64,000 nt of DNA from Pseudomonas putida S13.1.2 (GCF_000498395.2 NZ_CP010979.1:2294001-2358000); one strand, 5' to 3'; numbered from the stretch's first letter, positions 46,508 through 55,856 are shown. The notes: generated by a model from the sequence alone, not told the origin. Translations and numbers: made by a program.

Positions 46508-47146
46508 TCACCCCCCCACCTTCACCACCCCCAGGTTGATGCCCAGGTGCACCAGCTCGGCATGCGAACTGACCTGCAACTTGCTCTTGAGCAAGGTCAA
46601 ATGATTGGACACAGTCTTGGCGCTGATGCACAGCTGCTCGGCAATCACCCGCATCGGCGTACCTTTGGCCAGCATCGTGAAAATCTCCAGTTCACGCTGG
46701 GTCATGCGCTGCAAGCGCGGGTCGCTGGTGCTTTGTTGCGACATGCACGCCAACTGCGTAGCCAAGGGCTGTTCGATGTAGGCATGCCCGGCCAGCACCC
46801 GCTGCACCGCCTCGATCAACACCTCGGGCGCCGAGTTCTTGGTCAGGTAGCCCGAAGCCCCGGCTTCCAGTGCCTGACGCACCAGCGGCAACTCGTCGTG
46901 CATGCTGAAAAACAGCACCCGTAGCTGAGGCAGGCGCTGGCGCAGGCGGCGGGTGGTTTCCAGGCCACTGATACCCGGCAGGCCAAAGTCCATGATCACC
47001 AGGTTCGGCACTTGCTCCTGAACCCGGGCCAAGGCCTGTTCACCACTGGCGGCCTCACGCACCAGCATCGCCGGCAATACCGTGCGCAGCAGGCTGGCAT
47101 AGCCCTGGCGGACCACAGCATGGTCATCGACCAATACGATATTCAT
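46508..47146 (-). CDS. pedR2: PedR2, NarL/LuxR-type response regulator
   Basis: A 212-residue regulator: receiver domain (residues 1-120; acidic pocket VDDH, phospho-Asp in VIMDFGLPG, Lys in LTKNSAP) and a C-terminal LuxR helix-turn-helix (LQRMTQRELEIFTMLAKGTP, ISAKTVSNHLTLLKSKLQ). Its ATG overlaps the pedS2 stop (TGATG) with AAGGAGG just ahead. In P. putida the PedS2/PedR2 pair switches between pedE and pedH according to lanthanides. Confidence 0.92.
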   Translation of the reverse strand: MNIVLVDDHAVVRQGYASLLRTVLPAMLVREAASGEQALARVQEQVPNLVIMDFGLPGISGLETTRRLRQRLPQLRVLFFSMHDELPLVRQALEAGASGYLTKNSAPEVLIEAVQRVLAGHAYIEQPLATQLACMSQQSTSDPRLQRMTQRELEIFTMLAKGTPMRVIAEQLCISAKTVSNHLTLLKSKLQVSSHAELVHLGINLGVVKVGG

Positions 47147-48420
47147 CACACCTCCTTGGGAATGTTCAGGGCCAGCGCCCAGCCGCCACCCGGGCGGCTC
47201 AAGATGTGCAGCTCCCCCCCAAGGCTGCGTGCACGCTCGGCCATCGAGTGCAGACCTACCCCTGGGCGCTGGGGCGGGTGCGCACCGCGGCCATTGTCGC
47301 GAATGAACAGGCGCAAACCCTTGGCACTGCGCTGCAGGCGCACCCGCACCTGGCTTGCGCCGGCATGTCGGGCGACGTTGGTCAGCGCCTCTTGCAGCAA
47401 GCGGTACAAGTGCGTTCTGCTCGCCCCGGGCAGCGCCGGCAAGTGCTCGCCTACCCGCAGCCGGCATTCGATGCCCTGGCTGGCCTGCCACTGGCTCACC
47501 AGCAGGCCGAACGCCTCGGCCAGCGGCATGTAGTGCAGCGCCACCGGATACAGGTTGTGCACCAGGGCGCGAAAACCTTGCTGGAGGCGCTCGCAATTGA
47601 GTTCGAGGTCGTGCGCCGTCTGTGTCACCACCGCAGGTTGCTCGGCCACCATACGCAACAGACAGAGTTGGGCACGAATACCTGCCAGGTATTGCCCCAG
47701 GTCGTCGTGCAGCGCCTGCGCCAGCTGGGTACGCTCTTGCTCCTGTGCTGCTAGCAGTGCCTGGGTCAGCTGCGCATTGTCGGCCCGGGCCTGCTCCAGC
47801 GTCGCGGTCATACGGTTGAAGTACGCCGCCAGCTGGCGTGCCTCCGGCAGGCCCGCTTCGCGCAAGCGCGCAGTCAACTGCCCGCCCGAAACCTGGCGCA
47901 AGGCGCACAGCAGTTCATCCAGCAGGCCCATGGCGCGCCGTACCGCCCAGCGGATGGTCAGCAAGCTCAGCAGCAAGGCCAGGCCACACAGGCCAAGCAG
48001 TTGCTGCAGGGAGTCCCAGACTTCGTCGATCTCATCCCGCGGATCGACAGCGATCAACACCCGGCGCCCGTCATTCAGGTCCAGCAGCCGGCTGCTGCTG
48101 TGGCGCTCGCCAAACAGCTGGTGGCCCAGCCAGGCATCCAGCCCGGTTTGCGGCGGTAACTGCGGCGCTTCACCCGGCGCCAGCCAGTGCACCCGCACAT
48201 GGCGCAGGCTCTGGGTCAGCCGGGGTTGCAGGCTTGCCGGGTCGTGTTCGGCAGTGTCACCGAGGTACGCCACCACCGCTTCGGCAGACTGCAACTCACG
48301 TTCTACATCAGCCACCGCCTGGTGCAACAACACGCCGGCACAGGCCAGCGCCACCAAAGCGAAACAGAACGTGACCCACAGGTTGATCCGCCACAGGGCC
48401 GACAGGTTGACAAGGCGCAC
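47146..48420 (-). CDS. pedS2: PedS2, membrane sensor histidine kinase (lanthanide switch)
   Basis: A 424-residue NarX-like kinase. Helix 1 is WVTFCFALVALACAGVLL (residues 15-32), a periplasmic domain of about 110 residues follows, then helix 2 (LLGLCGLALLLSLLTIRWAV), a HAMP-like linker and a HisKA_3 core with the phospho-His in QLAQALHDDLGQYLAG and the N-box in LLQEALTNVARHAGA. The periplasmic part is the probable sensor; it holds several acidic residues (DLNDGRR, DPRDEIDE). It is divergent from the binding-protein gene at 48583 and shares a cluster motif with it. Confidence 0.9.
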   Translation of the reverse strand: MRLVNLSALWRINLWVTFCFALVALACAGVLLHQAVADVERELQSAEAVVAYLGDTAEHDPASLQPRLTQSLRHVRVHWLAPGEAPQLPPQTGLDAWLGHQLFGERHSSSRLLDLNDGRRVLIAVDPRDEIDEVWDSLQQLLGLCGLALLLSLLTIRWAVRRAMGLLDELLCALRQVSGGQLTARLREAGLPEARQLAAYFNRMTATLEQARADNAQLTQALLAAQEQERTQLAQALHDDLGQYLAGIRAQLCLLRMVAEQPAVVTQTAHDLELNCERLQQGFRALVHNLYPVALHYMPLAEAFGLLVSQWQASQGIECRLRVGEHLPALPGASRTHLYRLLQEALTNVARHAGASQVRVRLQRSAKGLRLFIRDNGRGAHPPQRPGVGLHSMAERARSLGGELHILSRPGGGWALALNIPKEV

Positions 48421-48490
48421 AGGCGATTCTCCTCGGGGCGTCGTGGCCCATCGTGCGCCCCATCCTAAAGCCGCGGCACCCGCGCCGAAT

Positions 48491-48509
48491 TACTACCTTG
48501 GTACCGGGC
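48491..48509. promoter_or_regulatory. Best ped-cluster dyad, between pedS2 and binding-protein gene
   Basis: TACTACCTTGGTACCGGGC contains the dyad TACC-TT-GGTA. It is 71 bases from the pedS2 start and 74 from the divergent gene, so one site could serve both. Confidence 0.6.
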
Positions 48510-48582
48510 TAGCGCTACTTTCTGCATATTTCCTCCTCCCGGCGGGCTTCCTATGCTGGCGCCATCTGCCGTGGAGTGTGTT

Positions 48583-49776
48583 ATGCGCCAGCCTGCCCAC
48601 CTTGCCCTGACCTGCCTGCTGGCCCTGGCCGCGACGCTGTCTGCGCCGCTGGCGCCCGCCGCTCAGGGCCAACCCGCAGCACCCCTGCAAGTGCGCATCG
48701 GCTACCTGGGCTATCGGCCCGACCCCGGACCGCTGCTGTCCAATGTCATTCCTGAGCCTGCCGACGCCGGGCGGCAAGGTGCCGAGCTGGCGATTGTCGA
48801 CAGCAACAGCACCGGGCGCTTCCTGAAGCAGCAATTCCAGCTGACCAACGCCACTGTCGACAGCCCCGAGGCCCTGCTGCAGGCAGCGAAGGCGCAGCAC
48901 GACCAGGGCCTGCGGCTGTTTGTGGTGAATGCCCCGGCCGCCAGCCTGCGCGCGTTGTCTGCCGCCTTGCCCGACAGCCTGTTGTTCAACGCCGGCAGCC
49001 CCGACGACAGCCTGCGCAGCAGCCAGTGCCTGGGCAATGTGCTGCACAGCCTGCCAGGGCGGGCCATGCTGGCCGATGCACTGGTGCAATTGCTGGTGCT
49101 GCGCAAGTGGCAGCGGGCGCTGCTGGTGGTTGGCCAGACCGAAGACGACCAGGCCTACGCCGCCGCCCTGCGCCGTTCGGTGAAGCGCTTTGGCATGCAA
49201 CTGGTCGCGGAGAAGACCTGGACCTTCGACAATGACCAGCGCCGCAGCGCCCAGGCCGACATGCCGCTGTTCACCCAAACCGCCGAATACGACGTGGTGC
49301 TGGTGGCCGACGAGCGCGGCGACTTTGGCGAGTACCTGCCCTACCAGACCTGGTACCCCCGCCCCGTGGCCGGCACCCAGGGCCTGACCCCCACCGGCTG
49401 GCACAAGACCGTCGAAACCTTTGGCGCCGCGCAGTTGCAAAAACGCTTCGAAGCCCAGGCCGGGCGCTGGATGAATGACCGCGACTTTGCCGCCTGGATG
49501 GCCGTGCGCAGCATTGCCAGCGCAGCCAGCAAGCTGCGCCAGGCCGAACCCCGCGCGCTACAACAACTGCTGCTCAGCGAACAATTGCCACTGGATGGTT
49601 TCAAGGGCCGCAAGCTCAGCTACCGCCCGTGGAATGGCGAACTGCGCCAGCCAATCCCGCTGGTGCAGCCGCGCGCCCTGGTCAGCACTTCGCCGCAGGA
49701 GGGCTTCCTGCACCCTTTCAACGAAATGGACAGCCTGGGCTACGACAAGCCCGAAGTGACCTGCCGCTACCCCTGA
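48583..49776 (+). CDS. Periplasmic binding protein of the PQQ-ADH-associated ABC system
   Basis: A 397-residue exported protein with a signal peptide ending near APAAQG, related to type I periplasmic (branched-chain amino acid type) binding proteins and matching the group linked to PQQ alcohol dehydrogenases. Notable blocks are VRIGYLGYRPDPGPLLSNV, LLFNAGSPDDSLRSSQC and YDVVLVADERGDFGEYLPYQ. The ATG at 48583 has GTGGAG 7 bases upstream. It is followed by a beta-propeller protein and an ABC transporter. The ligand is unknown. Confidence 0.85.
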   Translation: MRQPAHLALTCLLALAATLSAPLAPAAQGQPAAPLQVRIGYLGYRPDPGPLLSNVIPEPADAGRQGAELAIVDSNSTGRFLKQQFQLTNATVDSPEALLQAAKAQHDQGLRLFVVNAPAASLRALSAALPDSLLFNAGSPDDSLRSSQCLGNVLHSLPGRAMLADALVQLLVLRKWQRALLVVGQTEDDQAYAAALRRSVKRFGMQLVAEKTWTFDNDQRRSAQADMPLFTQTAEYDVVLVADERGDFGEYLPYQTWYPRPVAGTQGLTPTGWHKTVETFGAAQLQKRFEAQAGRWMNDRDFAAWMAVRSIASAASKLRQAEPRALQQLLLSEQLPLDGFKGRKLSYRPWNGELRQPIPLVQPRALVSTSPQEGFLHPFNEMDSLGYDKPEVTCRYP

Positions 49777-49806
49777 CCCGATAACCACAACAATAAGGAA
49801 TACGCC

Positions 49807-50796
49807 ATGCGCCGCCCTCTCTTCCACCGGGCCCTGCTTTACCCCAGCCTGCTGTCGGGCGCCCTGGCGCTGGCCTGCGGGCACGCTATGGCCGCCACTG
49901 CCTGGGTCTCCAACGAGAAGGACAACAGCCTCAGCCTGATCGACATGCAAACGCTGGAAGTCACCGAAACCTTGCCGGTGGGCCAGCGCCCGCGCGGCCT
50001 GCTGCTGTCACACGACAACAAGCTGCTGTACATCTGCGCCAGCGACTCGGACCGGGTGCAGGTGATGGACGTGGCCACCCGCAAGATCATCAAGGAACTG
50101 CCCTCCGGTAAAGACCCCGAGCAGTTCGCCCTGCACCCCAACGACCGCTGGCTGTACGTGTCCAATGAGGACGACGCGCTGGTGACGGTGATCGACACCG
50201 TCACCGACAAGGTGCTCGGGCAGATCGACGTGGGTATCGAGCCCGAAGGCATGGCGGTGAGCCCCGACGGCAAGTGGGCCGTCAACACCAGTGAAACCAC
50301 CAACATGCTGCACTGGATCGACACCAGCACCCAGACCCTGGCCGACAGCACCCTGGTCGACCAGCGGCCGCGTTTCGTCGAGTTCAACAAGGACGGTTCG
50401 CGGTTATGGGCCTCGGCGGAAATCGGTGGCACGGTGACCATCCTCGACGTGGCCACGCGCCAGGTGCTGAAAACCCTGAATTTCCAGATCAAGGGCGTTC
50501 ACCCGGACAAAGTCCAGCCAGTGGGTATCAAGCTCAGCGCCGATGGCAAGTACGCTTTCGTCGCCTTGGGCCCGGCCAACCATGTGGCGGTGATTGATGC
50601 CAAGACTTACGAGGTACTCGACTACCTGCTGGTCGGGCGGCGGGTCTGGCAGCTGGCGTTCACCCCGGACCAGCGCCAGTTGCTGGCCACCAACGGGGTC
50701 AGCAGCGACGTTTCGGTGATCGACGCGAAGAACCTCAAGGTGCTCAAGTCGGTGAAGGTCGGGCGCTACCCCTGGGGCGTGGTGGTAACACCATGA
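49807..50796 (+). CDS. Exported YVTN-type beta-propeller protein of PQQ-ADH ABC module
   Basis: A 329-residue protein with a signal peptide (ALACGHAMAATAWV) and about seven YVTN-like repeats, for example AWVSNEKDNSLSLIDM, LYICASDSDRVQVMDV, LYVSNEDDALVTVIDT and AFVALGPANHVAVIDA. It should form a seven-bladed propeller in the periplasm. Its stop overlaps the ATPase gene. It is a constant part of the ABC module found with PQQ alcohol dehydrogenases; the bound partner is unknown. Confidence 0.88.
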   Translation: MRRPLFHRALLYPSLLSGALALACGHAMAATAWVSNEKDNSLSLIDMQTLEVTETLPVGQRPRGLLLSHDNKLLYICASDSDRVQVMDVATRKIIKELPSGKDPEQFALHPNDRWLYVSNEDDALVTVIDTVTDKVLGQIDVGIEPEGMAVSPDGKWAVNTSETTNMLHWIDTSTQTLADSTLVDQRPRFVEFNKDGSRLWASAEIGGTVTILDVATRQVLKTLNFQIKGVHPDKVQPVGIKLSADGKYAFVALGPANHVAVIDAKTYEVLDYLLVGRRVWQLAFTPDQRQLLATNGVSSDVSVIDAKNLKVLKSVKVGRYPWGVVVTP

Positions 50797-51533
50797 ACGC
50801 CCTGGACGTCAGTGATGTGAGCTTCGCCTACGGCTCGCGCGAAGCGCTCAAGCATGTGGGTTTCAGCCTGGCGCCCGGGCGCTTCGCCGCGCTGCTGGGC
50901 CCCAATGGCGCCGGCAAGTCGACCTTGATCGCCCTGCTTACCCGCCTGTACGACCTGCAGCACGGCGACATCCGCGTGAGCGGCTGCTCGCTGCGTAATG
51001 CCGCACGCCCGGCGTTGCGCCAGCTGGGCGTGGTGTTTCAGCAAAGCACCCTGGACCTGGACCTGAGCGTGGAACAGAACCTGCGCTACCACGCCGCGCT
51101 GCATGGCCTGTCGCGGCGCCAGAGCACCCTGCGGGTCGAAGCCGAACTGGCCCGCCAGGGCCTTGGCGAACGCCGCCGCGATCGTGTACGCGAGCTGAAC
51201 ATCGGCCATCGGCGCCGGGTGGAAATTGCCCGCGCGCTGCTGCATGAACCGCGCCTGCTGCTGCTCGACGAAGCCAGCGTCGGCCTCGACCCGGCTAGCC
51301 GCCTGGCGCTCAACCAGCACCTGCGCCTTTTGTGCCGCGAGCAGCAGCTCAGTGTACTTTGGGCCACCCACCTGCTGGACGAAGTACAGCCCAGCGATGA
51401 CCTGCTTATTCTGCATCAGGGGCGCCTGGTGGCCAGTGGCACCGCCGATGCGCTAAGCCTGGAGCACGGCGGCGACCTTGACAACGCCTTTGCCCGCCTG
51501 ACCAGCGCCCACTCAGGAGCCAACGTCCGATGA
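50793..51533 (+). CDS. ABC transporter ATPase of PQQ-ADH module
   Basis: A 246-residue ATPase. Walker A is GPNGAGKST (about residue 36), the Q-loop is VVFQQST, Walker B is RLLLLDEAS and the switch His is in LWATHLLDE. The signature motif is unusual: LNIGH in place of LSGGQ (VRELNIGHRRRVEIARALL). The P normally following the Walker B Glu is A. ATGA overlaps link it to both neighbours. It resembles drug or heme export ATPases (DrrA/CcmA type). Confidence 0.88.
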   Translation: MNALDVSDVSFAYGSREALKHVGFSLAPGRFAALLGPNGAGKSTLIALLTRLYDLQHGDIRVSGCSLRNAARPALRQLGVVFQQSTLDLDLSVEQNLRYHAALHGLSRRQSTLRVEAELARQGLGERRRDRVRELNIGHRRRVEIARALLHEPRLLLLDEASVGLDPASRLALNQHLRLLCREQQLSVLWATHLLDEVQPSDDLLILHQGRLVASGTADALSLEHGGDLDNAFARLTSAHSGANVR

Positions 51534-52321
51534 ACGCCTACTGGCAATGTTTCAACGGCATCATGCTGCGCGAATGGCTGCGCTTCGTGTTGCAGCGCAC
51601 ACGCCTGCTCAGTGCCCTGGTGCGCCCGCTGCTGTGGTTGCTGGTGTTCGCCGCCGGGTTTCGCGCGGCGCTGGGCATTGCCATCATCGAGCCCTACGAC
51701 ACCTATATCCCTTACGAGGTGTACATCATTCCGGGCCTGGCCTGCATGATCTTGCTGTTCAACGGCATGCAAGGCTCACTGTCGATGGTCTATGACCGGG
51801 AGATGGGCAGCATGCGCGTGCTGTTGACCAGCCCATTGCCGCGGCCGTTCCTGCTGGGCAGCAAGCTGTTGGCGACGTCGTTGATTTCCCTGCTGCAAGT
51901 CTATGCCTTCCTCGCCATCGCCTGGCTCTACGGCGTGCAGCCACCGGCTGCAGGCTTGCTGCTGGCGCTGCCGGCATTGCTGCTGGTGGCGTTCATGCTC
52001 AGCGCCCTGGGGCTGTTGCTGTCGAACGCGATCCGCCAGCTGGAGAATTTTGCCGGGGTGATGAATTTCGTGATCTTCCCGCTGTTTTTCCTGTCTTCGG
52101 CGTTGTACCCGCTGTGGAAGATGCGCGAGGCCAGCCAGTGGTTGTACTGGCTGTGTGCTGTGAACCCGTTTACCCATGCCGTGGAACTGGTGCGGTTTGC
52201 CCTTTATGAGCGGCTGAACCTGCTGGCGCTGGCGGTGTGCCTGGGGTTGACCGCCTTGTTTACTGTGCTGGCGATACTCACCTTCAACCCCCAGCATGCG
52301 GCGCTGCGCAAGCCCCGCTGA
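51530..52321 (+). CDS. ABC-2 type permease of PQQ-ADH module
   Basis: A 263-residue membrane protein with six helices and the ABC-2 pattern: an N-terminal amphipathic segment (LREWLRFVLQRTRLLSALVR), then IIPGLACMILLFNGMQGSLS and VMNFVIFPLFFLSSALYPLWK. Most such permeases export. Since a periplasmic binding protein and propeller are in the same operon, the complex may extract or release something at the outer leaflet. The substrate is unknown. Confidence 0.88.
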   Translation: MNAYWQCFNGIMLREWLRFVLQRTRLLSALVRPLLWLLVFAAGFRAALGIAIIEPYDTYIPYEVYIIPGLACMILLFNGMQGSLSMVYDREMGSMRVLLTSPLPRPFLLGSKLLATSLISLLQVYAFLAIAWLYGVQPPAAGLLLALPALLLVAFMLSALGLLLSNAIRQLENFAGVMNFVIFPLFFLSSALYPLWKMREASQWLYWLCAVNPFTHAVELVRFALYERLNLLALAVCLGLTALFTVLAILTFNPQHAALRKPR

Positions 52322-52353
52322 CGGGCCGCACAATCCATTGGCTGAGCGAGGCG

Positions 52354-52443
52354 CCTGTGGGAGCGGGTTTACCCGCGAAGAAGGCGACGCGGTGTATGGC
52401 ACCGGCTACGCCGGTGTTCGCGGGTGAACCCGCTCCCACAGGG
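52354..52443. repeat. REP inverted pair after ABC module
   Basis: TGTGGGAGCGGGTTTACCCG faces TTCGCGGGTGAACCCGCTCC, with CCGGCTACGCCGG in the middle. The same arrangement, before interruption, exists at the IS3 site. Confidence 0.85.
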
Positions 52444-52495
52444 ACTGCTCCAGCATGAAAAAAATTAGCAAATCGGGAATATCGTCGGTCCGCCA

Positions 52496-52514
52496 GCTAC
52501 TACTTTAGTACTGC
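52496..52514. promoter_or_regulatory. ped-cluster motif upstream of the CxxCW protein gene
   Basis: GCTACTACTTTAGTACTGC matches the left half of the cluster motif and its TT centre; the GG of GGTA is changed to AG. It lies about 77 bases before the gene. Confidence 0.5.
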
Positions 52515-52590
52515 CTTTGCTGTCTAATCGTCGCATTCACAACGCACCGCCACTGGCATGTAATGGGCCTATAACAAAAAGGATAAAACC

Positions 52591-53139
52591 ATGCCACGTG
52601 CCCTGCACCCTTTGTTGGCTGCCCTGTCGCTGAGCCTGTCGCTGGGCGTCGCCCACGCCGACACCACGCCGCTGTTCTCCGCCGAAGGCTATCGCACCAC
52701 CCTCTATCGCAGCCCGACCCCGCAACAGGTCGAAGGTGGCCAGGTGATCGACACCGCCACGCTGCAACGCCTGCTGGGGCAGACTCCCAGGCCGGTGCTG
52801 GTTGACGTCTATCGCCGGCAATGGCTGCAAGGCCGATTCATCGAAGACGAGCCGCACAGCAACCTCCCCGGCAGCCTGTGGCTGGCCAACACCGGCGACG
52901 GCGAACTGAGCCCGGCCTGGCAGGACTACTTCGTGCGTAACCTGCAAAAAGCCACCGCCGGTCAGCCGGAACAACCGCTGATTTTTTACTGCCGATCCGA
53001 TTGCTGGTTAAGCTGGAACGCGGTAAAACGCGCCAAAGCCCTGGGCTACAACAACCTGTACTGGTACCGCGACGGCCTGGACGCCTGGCAGCAGGCCAAC
53101 CTGCCGCTGCAGCCGGCGCAACCCGTGCCCTTCCCCTGA
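52591..53139 (+). CDS. Periplasmic rhodanese-like protein with CxxCW motif
   Basis: A 182-residue exported protein (signal peptide MPRALHPLLAALSLSLSLGVAHA). The C-terminal half has a rhodanese-like fold (PRPVLVDVYRRQWLQGRF, PLIFYCRSDCWLSWNAVKRA). The active-site loop reads CRSDCW, the CxxCW-type signature seen in proteins that accompany PQQ-dependent pathways. The pair of cysteines may handle sulfur or disulfides, which would fit with the SoxYZ-like carrier nearby. The function has not been shown as far as I know. Confidence 0.88.
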   Translation: MPRALHPLLAALSLSLSLGVAHADTTPLFSAEGYRTTLYRSPTPQQVEGGQVIDTATLQRLLGQTPRPVLVDVYRRQWLQGRFIEDEPHSNLPGSLWLANTGDGELSPAWQDYFVRNLQKATAGQPEQPLIFYCRSDCWLSWNAVKRAKALGYNNLYWYRDGLDAWQQANLPLQPAQPVPFP

Positions 53140-53191
53140 AACACTTGCCTGCGAACGCGTGCCCATCCAATAAAAACAAGGTGAAAAGGCC

Positions 53192-53857
53192 ATGTACAAA
53201 ATTCTGATTGCCGACGATCACCCCCTGTTTCGCGAAGCCATCCACAACGTCATCAGCGATGGTTTTCAAGGCAGCGAGGTCATGGAGACGGCCGACCTGG
53301 ACAGCGCCCTGGCATTGACCCAGGCGCACGATGACCTCGACCTGATCCTGCTCGACCTGAACATGCCCGGCATGCACGGGCTCAATGGCCTGATCACCCT
53401 GCGCAACGAGGCGCCGACCACCCCGGTAGTGATCGTTTCAGCCGAGCAGGAAAAGCAGATCGTGTTGCAGGCCATCACCTACGGTGCCGTGGGCTTCATC
53501 ACCAAGTCCTCGCCACGCTCACAGATGATCGAGGCGATCGAGCAGATCCTCAATGGCAATGTCTACCTGCCACCAGACATCATCCGCGCGCAGAAAAGCA
53601 GCACCGGCCGGCGCCACAACGATACCCCGAGCTTTCCGCCGGAAATGCTCCAGGCCTTGACCCGCAAGCAGCTGCTGGTGCTTGAGCGCATGACCAAGGG
53701 GGAATCGAACAAGCAGATCGCCTACACGCTGGATATCGCCGAAACCACGGTCAAGGCCCATGTTTCGGCGATACTGCGCAAACTCAATGTGCATAACCGG
53801 GTGCAGGCGATCCTGAGTGCCGGCGATATCGATTTTGCTGATTACTTGCGCCGCTGA
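53192..53857 (+). CDS. pedR1: PedR1/AgmR/ExaE-type LuxR response regulator
   Basis: A 221-residue regulator: receiver domain ([10 protein letters not shown], phospho-Asp in [10 protein letters not shown], Lys in ITKSSPR) and a LuxR-type helix-turn-helix ([38 protein letters not shown]). Homologues (ExaE, AgmR) activate quinoprotein ethanol dehydrogenase genes. It is convergent with the PedS1-like kinase. Either this protein or PedR2, both NarL type, could bind the dyad found across the cluster. Confidence 0.9.
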   Translation: MYKILIADDHPLFREAIHNVISDGFQGSEVMETADLDSALALTQAHDDLDLILLDLNMPGMHGLNGLITLRNEAPTTPVVIVSAEQEKQIVLQAITYGAVGFITKSSPRSQMIEAIEQILNGNVYLPPDIIRAQKSSTGRRHNDTPSFPPEMLQALTRKQLLVLERMTKGESNKQIAYTLDIAETTVKAHVSAILRKLNVHNRVQAILSAGDIDFADYLRR

Positions 53858-53863
53858 CCTGTT

Positions 53864-53915
53864 CCGGCCTCTTCGCGGGTGAACCCGCTCCCACAGAAGC
53901 CCGCGAAGAGGCCAG
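53864..53915. repeat. Compact REP pair between pedR1 and pedS1
   Basis: GGCCTCTTCGCGGG-TGAACCCGCTCCCACAG is followed directly by CCCGCGAAGAGGCC. It lies in the 61-base gap of two convergent genes and can fold into one long hairpin, so it probably ends both transcripts. Confidence 0.8.
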
Positions 53916-53918
53916 CGG

Positions 53919-55856
53919 CTATGTCATGCTGCTGGCCAGTAAGTGGCTCATCGCAGTCTTGAGTTTCATCGGCCGCACCGGTTTGTGCATCAGGGTATGG
54001 CCCAGCTCGCGGATCTGCTGCTTGAGGTCGTTGCTGTAGTTGGCGGTGATCATCAGCGCCGGCAGCGGCTGGGCGCGGCGGGCATTGATCCGCGCCACGG
54101 CGTCGACACCATTGCAGTCGTTGTCCAGGTGGTAGTCGGCGATCAGCAGGTCGGCCTCGGCGTGGTAATTGTCCACCTGGCGCGCCAGGTCTTCCTCCGA
54201 CAGCGCCGTGACCACCTGGCAGCCCCAGCCCTCCAGCAAGGTGCGCATGCCGGCGCAGATCGCCGCATCGTTATCCAGCACCCACACCCGCGCCCCACGC
54301 AAGCGTTCGAGCATCGGCTCGCAGATCACCGGGCTTGGCTGGACCTTGGGCGCGGTGGCGCTCAGCGGCACTTCGACGGCGAACACCGAGCCTTTGCCGA
54401 GCCATGAGCGCACCCGGACACGGTGGCCGAGAATACCGGCGATCTTTTCCACGATCGCCAGGCCCAGGCCCAACCCACGGTCCTGGTCCGGGCGCTGGAC
54501 GTCACCGCGCTTGAACTCCAGGAACATTTCTTCCAGGTGCTCTTCGGCAATGCCGATACCGCTGTCCCACACCTCGATCCGCAGGCCGCCACGCTGGCGC
54601 CGACAGCCCAGCACCACGCGCCCACTGCGGGTGTAGCGGATGGCGTTGCTAAGCAGGTTGCGCAAGATGCGCGCCAGCAGCTGGATGTCACTGCGCACCA
54701 CCGCCGAACAGCCTACAAAATGCAGCTCAAGCCCTTCGCTGCGCGCCACCTGGGCGTATTCGGCGGCAAGGTTGTCCATCAGTTCGCTGAGGGCGAACGG
54801 GGCGACATCGGCCTTGATCACCCCGGCATCGAGTTTGGAAATATCCACCAGGGTGCCCAGCAGGTTTTCCACATCCTCCAGCGAGTTGCTGACATTTCGC
54901 ACCAGGTGGGCACTGTCTTGCGGCTCGCGGCGCTCTAGCAGCGCGCTGGTGAACAGCCGCGCCGCATTCAGCGGTTGCAGCAGGTCGTGGCTGACTGCAG
55001 CGAGGAATTTGGTTTTCGACAGGTTGGCCTGTTCGGCCTCGCGCTTGGCCTCGCGCAGGCGCGACTCGGCCCGGCTGCGCTCCTCGATCTCACGTAGCAA
55101 CTGGTCGTTGAGGCTGGTCAGTTCAGCGGTGCGTTCGCGCACCCGTTGCTCCAGGTGTTGATAGGCCTGGTGCAGCGCCTGGGCGGTATTGCGGCGCTCG
55201 GTGATGTCGCGGATCAATACGAAGATGCCCACCACGTCGCCATTGGCCAGGCGGTTCGGTACGTAGGAGCGCAGCATGTAGCGCTCCTGGCCATTGATGT
55301 TGGTTTCGGCAAATTCGAAGGTGACGCACTCCCCCGCCAACGCCCGCGCCACATAGGCTTCCAGGCGTTGGTAATGCTGCTCGCTGTGGGCCTCGCGCAG
55401 GCTCTGGCCCAGCATCACGCCGTGTGGCCAGCAATACCATTCTTCATACACCTTGTTGGTGAATTCGTAGACCAGATCGGCATTCAGGTAAGCGATCAGC
55501 GCCGGGACATTGTCGGTAATCAGGCGAATCTGGTGTTGGTGGGCGGTCTCGGCCCGTTGTCGGGCTTCGCTCAGCAGCCGGTTGACGGCCTTGAGCTCAG
55601 CCATGGCCTGGTTCAGGGCATCGGTGCGTTCACGCACCTGCTCGGCCAGCACCACCGAATGCTGGAACGCCGCATAGGGGTCGTTGCCCCGCGTTACCCC
55701 CGACTCGATGCGTTCAATCAACGCACCGTTGATCCGCTGCAACTTATGGTTTTCGTGCTGCAACCGGCTGACCTCGGCCTGCAGTTCAGCGCCCGACAGG
55801 AGGCGGGTTGCGGGCAATGGCGACCCCGGTGAAGGTCTGGTTGATATGCATGCCAT
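53919..55856 (-). CDS. pedS1: PedS1/NahK-type hybrid histidine kinase with receiver domain
   Basis: A 645-residue cytoplasmic hybrid kinase. It has an N-terminal coiled coil (residues 20-100), a PAS domain (about 105-230, IRLITDNVPALIAYLN to VLIRDITERR), a second coiled coil, the H-box AVSHDLLQPLNAARLF, the HATPase domain (ILRNLLSNAIRYTR, GLGLGLAIVEKIAG) and a C-terminal receiver (phospho-Asp in LIADYHLDND). Its ATG lies 71 bases inside the upstream FIST gene and has GGAG about 9 bases ahead. In P. aeruginosa the pair NosP-NahK (PA1975-PA1976) has the same order. Confidence 0.85.
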   Translation of the reverse strand: MACISTRPSPGSPLPATRLLSGAELQAEVSRLQHENHKLQRINGALIERIESGVTRGNDPYAAFQHSVVLAEQVRERTDALNQAMAELKAVNRLLSEARQRAETAHQHQIRLITDNVPALIAYLNADLVYEFTNKVYEEWYCWPHGVMLGQSLREAHSEQHYQRLEAYVARALAGECVTFEFAETNINGQERYMLRSYVPNRLANGDVVGIFVLIRDITERRNTAQALHQAYQHLEQRVRERTAELTSLNDQLLREIEERSRAESRLREAKREAEQANLSKTKFLAAVSHDLLQPLNAARLFTSALLERREPQDSAHLVRNVSNSLEDVENLLGTLVDISKLDAGVIKADVAPFALSELMDNLAAEYAQVARSEGLELHFVGCSAVVRSDIQLLARILRNLLSNAIRYTRSGRVVLGCRRQRGGLRIEVWDSGIGIAEEHLEEMFLEFKRGDVQRPDQDRGLGLGLAIVEKIAGILGHRVRVRSWLGKGSVFAVEVPLSATAPKVQPSPVICEPMLERLRGARVWVLDNDAAICAGMRTLLEGWGCQVVTALSEEDLARQVDNYHAEADLLIADYHLDNDCNGVDAVARINARRAQPLPALMITANYSNDLKQQIRELGHTLMHKPVRPMKLKTAMSHLLASSMT

